Positions 22,149-29,795 of a DNA stretch of 64,000 nt are shown here, one piece after another. The stretch comes from Selaginella moellendorffii (lineage: Eukaryota; Streptophyta; Lycopodiopsida; Selaginellales; Selaginellaceae). The stretch spans positions 12,607-76,606 of the forward strand of contig NW_003314356.1 in NCBI RefSeq assembly GCF_000143415.4, read 5' to 3'. Numbering within the stretch: position 1 is the first letter of the stretch; every line of letters begins with the position of its first letter. The notes beneath the pieces are model-generated. The model did no database searches. It was not told the origin of the DNA and saw only the letters and a program-made list of their open reading frames with translations. A program made the translations under genes and the position numbers.

Positions 22149-22930
22149 GCTCGGCATCTACCTCTTACAGCATTTGCCCAGAAAGGGCATCTTTCTTCAC
22201 GCAGCATTTGCCACATGTTTAGGGTTTAGGGTTTAGGGTTTAGCAATTCAGTAGCTTGATAAACATGCAAATACAGAACTTGATGCAAAATCTTTTGATA
22301 TGTCACAATGCCCCTAGGACCATAAACACATTTCAATAGAGAGGGTCCTTTCATTTCATAACTCCTTACGTAGATCTTGGTGAAACAAGAGTTAGTGAAG
22401 TTAGTTTTTTGTGATCCCACATCTGATTGTGATGTCCCTTTTCAGTGTCGATGCAAAGGTCAATGCACACCAAACTGTAAAATCTTGGAGCAAAATAACG
22501 GTCGGATCTATGGCAAATGCCCTTGAAACATTGTAAGGCTCGTGTGGTCTCATGTGGTGTCCGATCGAGATGCTTCTTTGCAGGGTCATCAAGAAAGACA
22601 TTGTATACCATTCTGTAAAATCTAGTTGCAATCTAACGGTTGGATCTCCAGAAAACTCAAAAAAATCTCGCGCGTGTTAGAATATCCTAGGAATATACTC
22701 CTATGTTGCGGCCCCACGCCATTCAAGAGATAACGCCAGATGACGCCGAGAATTTTTTGGTGCATTTTTTGGGTTCAAAATTGCATGAGCCCACACGCTA
22801 TAAAGTTTATCTTTGCCAAATAGAGAAAAGTTTATCTGTGTCATGTGAGGTAGTTACAATCCTTTGTGCTCGGCATCTGCCTCTTGCAGCATTTGCACTA
22901 AAAGGGAATTTTTCTCCATTCAGCATTTGG
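22149..22930. repeat. Duplicated ~65-bp block in the intergenic region
   Basis: The block 'ctcggcatctacctcttaca...gcagcatttgcc' at 22149-22212 recurs at 22869-22930. Between them 22440-22520 and 22570-22650 also resemble each other ('ctgtaaaatctagttgcaa...acggttggatct'). The region thus grew by short duplications. Confidence 0.6.
22218..22243. repeat. Plant telomere-type TTTAGGG repeat (telo-box)
   Basis: Three full TTTAGGG units and a partial fourth lie inside the divergent promoter region. Interstitial telo-boxes of this kind occur in plant promoters, where they can recruit TRB-type proteins and Polycomb. Here the meaning is unknown. It supports a plant origin. Confidence 0.85.
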
Positions 22931-23824
22931 CCCTAAAAATGGCATGCGCCCACACGCCATTCAAGGAATAATGCCACAGGACGCCTGGATTTTTGGGTTT
23001 AAAATGTTTAGGGTTTTTTGGGTTTTTTCAAAATATTTTGGGTCCAACGTTTTTTGGGTTTCTTTGGTTCAAAATTGCATGAGCCCACACGCTATAATAT
23101 TGATTTGAGAGAAAAATAGAAACAGATAGAATTTCTTTATTTAGCTGAACATCTGCCATTTTTGGAAATACAAGATGCTTTGGAATATCCAATCATGCAT
23201 GGTATAAATATAGCGAGGGTATTAAATGATATCCCAATCATGATCTTTCTTTTGGATTTCGCGTGCATGCAGTCCGAGGAATGATGACGTGGCGGATTTC
23301 TTTTGGATTTTGCGTGCTTGCATGCGCGCGGCAATCCAGAAATTAATGGTGGCACCCAAGTCCGAGGAATGATGATGTGGCGGGATTACCAACCGTTGTG
23401 ATATTTCGCGCGTGTGAGGTTAGGTTTTGCATTTTGCTTCGTACTCGCGCTCGCGCTCGCATCACACTCGCGCTCGCATCGCGCTCCCACTCGCGATCAC
23501 GCTCACATTTGCGCTCATCTACCTTCTCTACAGGTTTCTTGTGTGCATCGGCATCCACTCGCGCTTGCATCACACTCGCGCTCGCATCGCGCTTGTGTGC
23601 ATCGGCGTCCACTTCAAGACACACCCAGTTTGTAACTTCGCCGCCAACTCTGCCGCCCACTCCGCCACCCACACGCAGCCCACTTGGCGTCCCGGGAGAT
23701 TTCAGCGCCACTCTCAAACTGTAAGTGGCAGAGTAGCCTTGCTGCTACGATCCGCTGCACACACAGTGCACATTCGCCAGCGAGTCCGGCCTCGATTGTC
23801 ACGGCCTCCATTCGGCTTCAAATG

Positions 23825-24063
23825 GTAAGTCTTTTAGGCCAAGTAGAAAATGGCATGAGGCCACATGCCATTCAGTAGCAACATTGGCATGCATCGATTG
23901 GGCTCTCGAGTGCAGTCCGGTTACAGATGGCATGTAGCCTCACGCCATCTTAGGATGCAGCCTCATGACATCTGATGCAGTGGTGAATGGCGTGTGGCCT
24001 CATGTTATTTCCAGCTGCTAGCTTTTCATCTGTTAGCTCTAATTGTTGTGCATTTCTGAACAG
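23825..24063 (+). other. First intron, packed with palindrome copies
   Basis: GTAAGT follows the ATG directly and the acceptor is 'ttctgaacag'. The 239-bp intron carries three full-length copies of the 22-bp palindrome (23850, 23927, 23987) and a half copy (about 23953). This is the densest cluster in the element. Splicing sets ATG in frame with the long open frame that otherwise lacks an ATG. Confidence 0.6.
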
Positions 24064-24730
24064 GCGAGGAATTGCATTTTTCTTCCAGCCACTGTCAATG
24101 TGGATGCAGAGAAGGGGGAGGAGCTCACCAGTTGGACTTTCGGGATGGAAGGCGAGTATCTGAGGCTGTACAACACAGATGGTGGGAGAAAAGAATGCAT
24201 GGGGATCCTCATCCAAGTGACAGACACTCCATGCAGTTCCATGCAAGAATATGGACTGGCACTTGTGGTAGAGACAGCGTCCGCCTTCAAGATCCACCTT
24301 GCACATCCTAGCGGCTTCCCGGAGGGGGGCAGCGGCTATGAGGAATTCCTAGAGGGAGCTAGGGAGAGGTTGTCTAGGAGGCCCACAATTTCAAAGACGC
24401 TGCATGTCTATGAAGATCACATGGAATCCACGGACCTCACCTACGGCGATGTTCAAAAACTATATTCCAACATTGAGCCGTTGAGAGTGCCTCTAGTCCG
24501 CGAAGCGAAGGGGAAGGGGGTCGATCTGGAAACTACCCCGAAGCAGAAAAGGGTGGTCAAGCTCAAGCCGACGTCCGACTCTGCTGCTCCAAAAAAGAAG
24601 CTACTCAGTGATGCCATTGCCTCGGGTTCGAACACTACACCCACCAAAAAGAAGAGCCGCAAAGAGCAGAAAGAGCAAGAAGAGGCAGCAAAAATCGTCG
24701 CAGATAATAGTACTTGTTACTATTCCAACA
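24064..24730 (+). other. N-terminal unknown domain and basic linker of the fusion protein
   Basis: The first 130 or so residues form a globular-looking domain that I do not recognise ('NVDAEKGEELTSWTFGMEGEY'-type start, with 'LALVVETASAFKIHLAHP'). About 60 residues rich in Lys, Glu, Ser and Thr follow, with patches such as P-T-K-K-K-S-R-K that could act as a nuclear-localisation signal. The frame is clean, with no stops, over this exon. Confidence 0.5.
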
Positions 24731-25063
24731 AAGTATATACAATCGACGTGAGCCGTATCAACATCCAAAGCAAATACAACCACAGGCTAGTATCTGATGA
24801 GTGGGTGGAGAAACTGAAGCAGAAGATGCTGGCAAGTCCAGTAACACCCGACATCGCAGACGTGATCCCCTACTACCGAACAATGAAGGGCGAGACGAGG
24901 TTTCCAGACTTGATCAATAGGAAGGTGTTAGACGATCAGAACATCCGGTTCTATGCCGTCTCCGGGCAGCATTCTAGCTTGGCGATGCAAGAGATAGTTG
25001 TGGATATTATGGTGGGCGAGGAGGTGAAGAAAGTCTTCAAGACAAGAGTTGTCCGCCTGATAA
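24731..25063 (+). other. ParB/sulfiredoxin-like domain
   Basis: The segment has the layout of ParB N-terminal domains: an opening 'I-D-V-S-R-I-N-I..Y-N-H-R-L', a helix 'E-W-V-E-K-L-K-Q-K-M', a strand stating the site 'D-V-I-P-Y-Y', then 'F-Y-A-V-S-G-Q-H-S-S-L-A-M-Q-E-I'. The S-G-Q-H (24961-24972) stands where ParB and its relatives have G-E/Q-R/H-R. The Arg that normally follows is Ser here, so NTP chemistry may be altered. In bacteria this fold binds CTP and loads on parS palindromes; other relatives are nucleases or kinases. Assignment rests on motif pattern only. Confidence 0.5.
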
Positions 25064-25242
25064 AAGGCAACTCGCCCCTCCGATCTATCATATCCATCTC
25101 CCACGCGCAGAATGTCAAGCAAGAAATGTGCTACAAATCGGGTCTGCATGAGACATTGGCACGAACACGGAAGCTCTGGGTTCAACTGAAGAAGCCACAA
25201 AAACCAGGACAAGGACGTGCACTAGCAACTAGCACCTGGCAG

Positions 25243-25296
25243 GTAAGCCTCGTTGCATGTGGCATAGCATGTGGCCTCACGCCATTTCCATTGCAG
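25243..25296 (+). other. 54-nt candidate intron carrying a palindrome copy
   Basis: GTAAGC...TTGCAG with the 22-bp palindrome at 25264-25285. The length is a multiple of three without stops, so an unspliced transcript would also be read through. It may be a mini-intron or an in-frame insertion of the motif. Confidence 0.5.
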
Positions 25297-25986
25297 GAAT
25301 TCTCGAGTCTTCTCTCGAAAACACTGGGGGTCAATGACACACTCAGCATCCATAACATTCTACTCGCGACAAAAGTTGTTTTTGACAAATGGGTAGATGT
25401 GCTGAGGAGGTACCATGACGGGGAGTTGCTAAACTCAATGGGTGTGGAGGACAGCCGGAAGCCCAATGATTTGAAGCTCAACGCCTTGTGTTTCTCGCGG
25501 TCTCCAGACGACGACGACCTTCTGACAGTGGCTAATGCTCTTCTACGTGGTGAGGTAGTCTTCAACAAGACCAAAATGACTCCCGGCCATATTGTGACAT
25601 ACGAGGACTTGTGCACGACTCTGAGAGCTCGTGCGCTATTGAAGGATTGGATCTTCGAGCAAGTGGCCGTGGAGAGGGTGAGCATCGACACCACGCAAGA
25701 GATGATGGAAGAGTTGGAGTTGTCAAATGAAGACATCGACGACTACGTGAAGGGGGCCCCCAAGTTCATCGATCTGCTGCGGGAAGCCACGAAAAGTAAA
25801 GCTGAGAAGTTGGATCAGTATCCAAATTTCATTAAGAGGGATGTCGACCGCCGGCTTCAGAAACAGTTCGACCCCGCAGCAGAGGCCTATCGAGAACCTT
25901 ACCGGGTATACGTGAATTTGGATGAGGATCAAAGGTGGAGGAGCATCGTTTCCCGCTGAGATGAGCAGGTCAAGAACATCTTTTGT
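25297..25986 (+). other. Unknown helical region after the ParB-like domain
   Basis: About 220 residues that look mostly helical, without a recognised family. They may correspond to a DNA-binding or dimerisation part following the ParB-like domain. The TGA at 25957-25959 near its end is in phase with both sides and one C-to-T step from CGA. Confidence 0.4.
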
Positions 25987-26611
25987 GTGATGGACTTCAC
26001 AAACGAGGAGATCACTTATGCAGACGAAGTCAGCTCCATCATTGACTTAATGATGGGACTTGCGGAGGTGGAATCTTCAGTCCACTATATGATCTACGAC
26101 TCCGAATCCTATCACAAGTTCTGGAAGGCCTTGAACGAGGTGAAGGCTCGGTTGAAAGGCAAGGAGATGCAGGAGATCCATGGGATAATGGCTAAGAAGA
26201 AGATACCGACGAATGTCCGCATCTTCACACTCGCCCTTGTTATTGGTCCTGCAGCAGAGTGGGACTGGAGTGACTTCCCAGCTTCGTTCGACAAGGCCGA
26301 TCGAATTGATCTGAGGGAGGTCAATTTACCCGTGCCTGAGGAACTGAAGACGGCTATGGAGCTTTCGAATCCAGAGAAAGCTCCAGGTGCAGCATGGGAA
26401 ATGCTCAGCTGGGTCTTCAACGCAATAGCACCTGCTTCCGACTCCAAGGGCAAATGCGTTGTCGAGTATAACTGCGGCGGACTATTCTTTCGAGCCGCAC
26501 TACTCAAGGGTGTCCCGTGTGTTGCGGTGACAAACTCCATTGAAGAGGTGACTTCAATGAAGCATATAATTACAGTTGCCAAAGAAAAACAGTATCTTCT
26601 CTGCGAACCTG
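25987..26611 (+). other. Possible permuted methyltransferase-like segment
   Basis: The segment reads 'I-F-T-L-A-L-V-I-G-P-A-A-E-W' and, about 75 residues later, 'V-V-E-Y-N-C-G-G-L-F-F-R-A-A-L-L-K-G-V-P-C-V-A-V-T-N'. That spacing and order recall beta-type DNA methylases, in which a D/N-P-P-Y/W motif precedes the F-x-G-x-G S-adenosylmethionine loop. In bacteria and phages, ParB-like domains are often fused to such methylases. Neither motif is canonical (no DPPY, C-G-G instead of G-x-G), so it may be inactive or unrelated. Confidence 0.3.
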
Positions 26612-26748
26612 GTGAGTACGCACTTTAAGTTTAAATGTTATCTCACAAGCTCTGTATGCAAGAGCGTGGCCACCCCCAGATGCTGAAACGGCGTTAACAG
26701 CTACTGTTGAAGATACCCATGTTAGGCCGAGCTCACAACCTGCACAAG

Positions 26749-26786
26749 GTAAGGTCACGTGAGGCCTCACGCCATTTTGATTATAG
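26749..26786 (+). other. 38-nt candidate intron made almost entirely of the palindrome
   Basis: GTAAGG...TTATAG. The palindrome copy (26754-26775) covers 22 of 38 bases. This would be far below the usual plant minimum for introns. Reading phase 1 is kept on both sides, which is the reason to call it. Confidence 0.45.
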
Positions 26787-26876
26787 ATCGTTGTGAATAT
26801 TCAGACACGAGGACTGAAAAGCGCACTGGTGGCGCGTTGAAGAAGGACAAACAGACAAGCAATAGGAAAAAAGGAG

Positions 26877-26925
26877 GTACAAATTATATTTGCAATGGCG
26901 TGTGGTCTCATGCCATTCCTTGCAG
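26877..26925 (+). other. 49-nt candidate intron carrying a palindrome copy
   Basis: GTACAA...TTGCAG, with the palindrome at 26895-26916 directly before the acceptor. Phase 1 is kept. Skipping it rejoins two Lys/Ser-rich stretches. Confidence 0.45.
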
Positions 26926-27374
26926 GAGACACTTCTTCAAAGGCAAAACAGGCAAGCACCAGCCAAGCTCAAACTGACAGTGGTCATAAAAAGTGAAAGC
27001 ACGTTGGACAGTCGTCAGGATCAGAGGCGTTTGATTCGAAAAGGAAGAAGGGCAACGAAAAGATGATAGGTAATGCCTCGCGGTCACCACCTCCTGACTC
27101 AGATTCCTATGGCGGACTCCCCTTCCCCAATCTCAATGGAGAGGTACAATGGATGAGGGATGCTTTTCAAGTCAGGGCCACATTTTTCTCATCTTGTCGT
27201 CTTCGAAGGGTGCAAGAACGTGCAGAAACCATGTTAAGACAGTCGGGTGAGGATACGGTCCTAGGTCACGCACTAAAACAGGCTATGGATGTCTTGTATT
27301 TTGAGATGGAGACTCGGCCAGATGATTTTCCCAAGATGGTCCTGGAAGAACAAGCCATCTAGCCTGAGCAGCCT

Positions 27375-27609
27375 ATGGAAGAAATGCAGGAGGGGGATGA
27401 GGAGCCAAAGAAAGATAATGAGCAGGAAGAGCAGAAGGACGAAGAGGAGGACAAAGAAGAGGAGGACGAAGAAGAGGAGGACGAAGAGGACTTGGATGGT
27501 CCTCACAATGGTGACGATCACAATAACGACGACGACAATGATGACGACGATGGCCAGCCTGAGGTGGCCAAAGAGCAGCGGAGGAAGGTCATACAAGACA
27601 AACCATCAG
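27375..27609 (+). other. Acidic Glu/Asp tract of the fusion protein
   Basis: About 55 of 78 residues are Glu or Asp, in blocks of E-E-E-D and D-D-D-N. This is a disordered acidic tract such as those in chromatin or histone-binding proteins. The TAG at 27360-27362 just before it is in phase and one C-to-T step from CAG. Confidence 0.7.
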
Positions 27610-27861
27610 GTAAATAATAGTACATCCATTCCTAACCTTTTACCATTTCTAACATTGTCCAAGTAGGTTGCAAAGCAAATGGTAAGTAGAGATTATTCAG
27701 TTGAATTAAGATACAAACTCTAGCCTTTAGTGTCGAGGAAGGATAGTGCCAAGCAAGGGTCGAAACGTATGTCCAATCCTTCATAATCATCAGTGCGCCC
27801 AATAGCAGTTGATGGTAAATACAGTATAGTCGATTCAATGTGCTAATGAGTTTGTTTTTAG

Positions 27862-28449
27862 TAGCCAGTAGGGAGGATACCATCTCAATCGAAGGGAGAT
27901 ATTTGGACATGCATATGGATCCACTAGTGGACTCTACTTGCCTGCAAGAGTCATCAGAGCTGGTGGAGGCTACTATCCATATCAACGCCAAGCAAGCTGA
28001 CCACGCTCCACTTGATGCTGCCCATACCACTGAGTTAATCTTGTCCACGTATCCAACTGACGGTGACCAGGTGCCATTGGACCCGCATGAGGCCGCCCCA
28101 GTCGCCAAGCTAGTCGTATCCTCATTTCCAACGGACTCAACGTGTGCCCAATCGTCTGACTACGCGCCGTTGGAACCTCCCTACACCGCCCCTGCTGCCT
28201 GTTCGGTCATGTCCACTTTGCCAACGGAGGCACCAGCTGAAATGGCGTGTGATCACACGCCATCGGAACCACCCCATGCCACTGTTGAGCCAGTTGTACC
28301 AGAGTCTACAGCTGAAATGGCATGTGCCCACACGCCATCGGATGCGATTGACCCCACATTGCAGAGGAGAGTATTTCCGCCCTTCACGTTTCCTCGACCA
28401 AAACCCTCTGAACGACCATCGGGAGCACCATTCGCTAATATTGTAGATG
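27862..28449 (+). other. Pro/Ala/Thr-rich linker with two palindromes inside the coding sequence
   Basis: A disordered region with three or four loose repeats of 'A-x-H-T-P-S-E/D-P-P-H/Y-A'. Two perfect or near-perfect palindromes (28242-28263 and 28317-28338) are part of the reading frame and encode E-M-A-C-x-H-T-P-S both times. The motif is therefore tolerated inside exons too. Confidence 0.65.
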
Positions 28450-28496
28450 GTAAAATTGACTTGTACAATTTTTTATGCTGACGCATTTCATTTCAG

Positions 28497-29359
28497 AGTC
28501 ACGGCGAAAGTACTGTATCGTTTTTGATCTGAACGGTGTCCTTTTCTCCCATGAGCGTGGCTCGTCCTCGAATGTCATTGCACCCTCCAAAGCCTGCGGT
28601 CGCAAGTTGGTCAAAAGAGACAGATTCACATTAATCACACGGGAGAAACTGCGGGATCTAATAATGACCATGCAACACTTAAAACAGAGGGCCGGGTTCA
28701 ATTTGCAATTGGGAGTTTGGACATCCATGATGCGCCACAATGCATTAACGTTGCTACAAATGATGCACGATCAGACACGAGTAATATTACCATTTGACTT
28801 TCTCCTAACGCAGGAGGATTGCTTGACTATGGTCCATGTGAGGGGTAGCAAGCCCATCTTCGTCAAGCCAGAGGCTGTAGTGATGAACCGGACTGCTAGG
28901 TCAAGTGAAATCCTCATCATCGATTACTCGCCGATTAAAACTGCAGCGAACACGCACACATATGCAGTGCACCCCATCTCTTGCAGTATGGAAACTAGGG
29001 AGAAGAAACCGTATGTTCTGGGGGACCTTGCAAAACGGCTTGGAGCGATAGTGATAGAGAACCGGCCAGTCCAGGAGGTGGCTACAGAAATCAACCAAAT
29101 GGCAGATGGAACGGTATATCAGAAGCCATTTGATCGGACAGACACCAGTCATCATTTATGGCATGTATATTGTCTAGCCAAGCACTATCCGCATCTCCAT
29201 AATCTGCTCAACCGGATGGGTTCTTCGACCACTAAACATGAGCGTGGACGTATTAGAGAAGAGATGGCATTACTATTGGGTTTAAATCCTGATAGTGTGG
29301 AGAGTGATGAAATTCCAAGATTATTGTATAGGCGTTGGAGGCAAAAAATAACAGTCTGA
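28497..29359 (+). other. FCP1/NIF-like HAD phosphatase domain
   Basis: The signature V-F-D-L-N-G-V-L (about 28524-28547) corresponds to the HAD D-x-D-G-T/V-L/I nucleophile motif, with Asn in place of the second Asp. Then follow V-W-T-S (about 28717), F-V-K-P (about 28859) and I-I-D-Y-S-P-I-K-T-A-A-N...Y-A-V-H-P (about 28915-28974), matching the D-D-S-P-x-K...N...H-P block of FCP1/SCP phosphatases with D-Y for D-D. I recall D-L-N-G as common in one land-plant NIF-like subfamily, so this may be a captured host domain. Catalytic activity is uncertain because of the replaced acids. The frame is intact to TGA at 29357-29359. Confidence 0.7.
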
Positions 29360-29777
29360 GACGGCATGTATTTATTTAAAAATGTAACTTATTATGGCAT
29401 GGGGTTCCATGCCATTGTATTAATATTAAAATACAATTCTTTGAGAGGATTTGCATTATACTAGAAGTGTTACAGCATGTTATTGGAAGTCTACGAAGTT
29501 GTTTTATTAATAAGGGGAAAGTAAAGATTGAATGGGGACTTGGGCTCCACCTAGACTCAGAGCAACTGAGCCAATATTAAAAGGATGGAAAGAAATTGGA
29601 CAATGATGACAAGGAGAAGAGAGAGGTGAAGCAGTGGCAGGGGGAGGAGAAGTGATTGAGTAGACATTTCCTTGTTTAAAATAAAATGGCATGTGCCTCA
29701 ATGCAGTTGAATTTTGTTATATTTATATACTATATAAAGGTTTGGAAACCTTATTTTACAAGTGGGATAATGACAAT
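29360..29777. other. Right subterminal region of the element
   Basis: No gene. It contains one full palindrome copy (29394-29415), a partial one (29685-29706) and probably the terminator of the rightward gene. Just inside the right end AGTGGGA and TCCCACT (29761-29767 and 29778-29784) form a small hairpin that repeats part of the terminal inverted repeat. Confidence 0.5.
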
Positions 29778-29795
29778 TCCCACTTTAACGAAATA
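29778..29795 (-). repeat. Right terminal inverted repeat of the 13.3-kb element
   Basis: TCCCACTTTAACGAAATA is the exact complement of 16516-16533 and is followed by the AAGCT target duplication (29796-29800) and then gypsy pol sequence. Confidence 0.85.

Larger units (their letters stand above)
21208..23821. promoter_or_regulatory. Shared divergent upstream region of the two transposon genes
   Basis: This 2.6-kb stretch lacks a credible gene. It holds seven palindrome copies, a 28-bp-type GC-rich tandem repeat (21571-21700), a 21-bp inverted repeat (21927-21947 with 21999-22019), a telomere-type TTTAGGG run (22218-22243) and a duplicated block (22149-22212 with 22869-22930). A second CTCGC-rich repeat lies in the probable leader of the rightward gene (23440-23610). 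Both genes must be driven from here. I could not pick a TATA box with confidence. Confidence 0.6.
23822..29359 (+). pseudogene. ParB-like / FCP1-phosphatase-like fusion protein of the transposon
   Basis: I infer ten exons: 23822-23824 (only the ATG), 24064-25242, 25297-26611, 26665-26748, 26787-26876, 26926-27609, 27667-27681, 27731-27814, 27862-28449 and 28497-29359. All have GT..AG ends and the reading phase holds through every join (4905 nt, 1634 residues). From the fourth exon on, every intron is phase 1 and only 38-57 nt long. The order is an N-terminal unknown domain, a Lys-rich linker, a ParB-like domain, an unknown helical region, a possible methyltransferase-like segment, an acidic tract, a Pro-rich region and an FCP1/NIF-like domain. 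In-frame stops at 25957, 26994, 27360 and 27784 fit C-to-T decay. The exons might instead be two or more genes, since no transcript data are available. Confidence 0.65.
16736..29706. repeat. Dispersed 22-bp imperfect palindromes, ATGGCRTGWGG then its complement
   Basis: Full or near-full copies start at 17051, 17139, 17550 (partial), 17739 (partial), 17899, 18045, 19387, 19444, 21290, 21360, 21458, 22703 (partial), 22780, 22939, 23074, 23850, 23927, 23987, 25264, 26754, 26895, 28242, 28317 and 29394. Further partial copies lie at 16736, 23953 and 29685. The two 11-bp halves, ATGGCATGWGG and CCWCAYGCCAT, keep a fixed spacing, and the middle four to six bases vary most. Changes in one half are often not matched in the other. 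Copies lie in flanks, introns and exons. I found none in the flanking 50 kb by eye. They are too irregularly spaced for a satellite or CRISPR. Confidence 0.85.
16515..29795. mobile_element. 13.3-kb multigene DNA transposon with transposase-like and ParB-like genes
   Basis: The element sits inside a gypsy pol gene, which fixes both ends independently. Its 18-bp terminal inverted repeats are perfect (TATTTCGTTAAAGTGGGA at 16516-16533 and its complement at 29778-29795), and AAGCT is duplicated outside. It carries two long divergent genes: 21207-18066 on the minus strand (DUF8039/DUF7869-like, probable DDE transposase) and 23822-29359 on the plus strand (ParB-like to FCP1-like fusion). A 2.6-kb shared upstream region separates them. 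About 25 copies of a 22-bp palindrome occur throughout. I cannot place it in a named superfamily: 5-bp duplications with 18-bp TIRs and this gene pair do not match a family I know. Both genes carry in-frame stops, so this copy is inactive. Confidence 0.85.

Noticed and set aside
22218-22243. Chromosome end or telomere fusion
   Set aside because: Only about 26 bp of TTTAGGG in the middle of a transposon with continuous sequence on both sides; it fits a promoter telo-box better.
27375-27617. Stand-alone acidic protein gene
   Set aside because: In phase with the preceding exon across one TAG and ended by a splice donor; better read as the acidic tract of the fusion protein.
17051-29415. Repeated short palindromes considered as a CRISPR array or a satellite
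   Set aside because: Spacing is irregular (tens to over a thousand bases), copies lie in introns and exons, and the sequence is eukaryotic; neither explanation fits.
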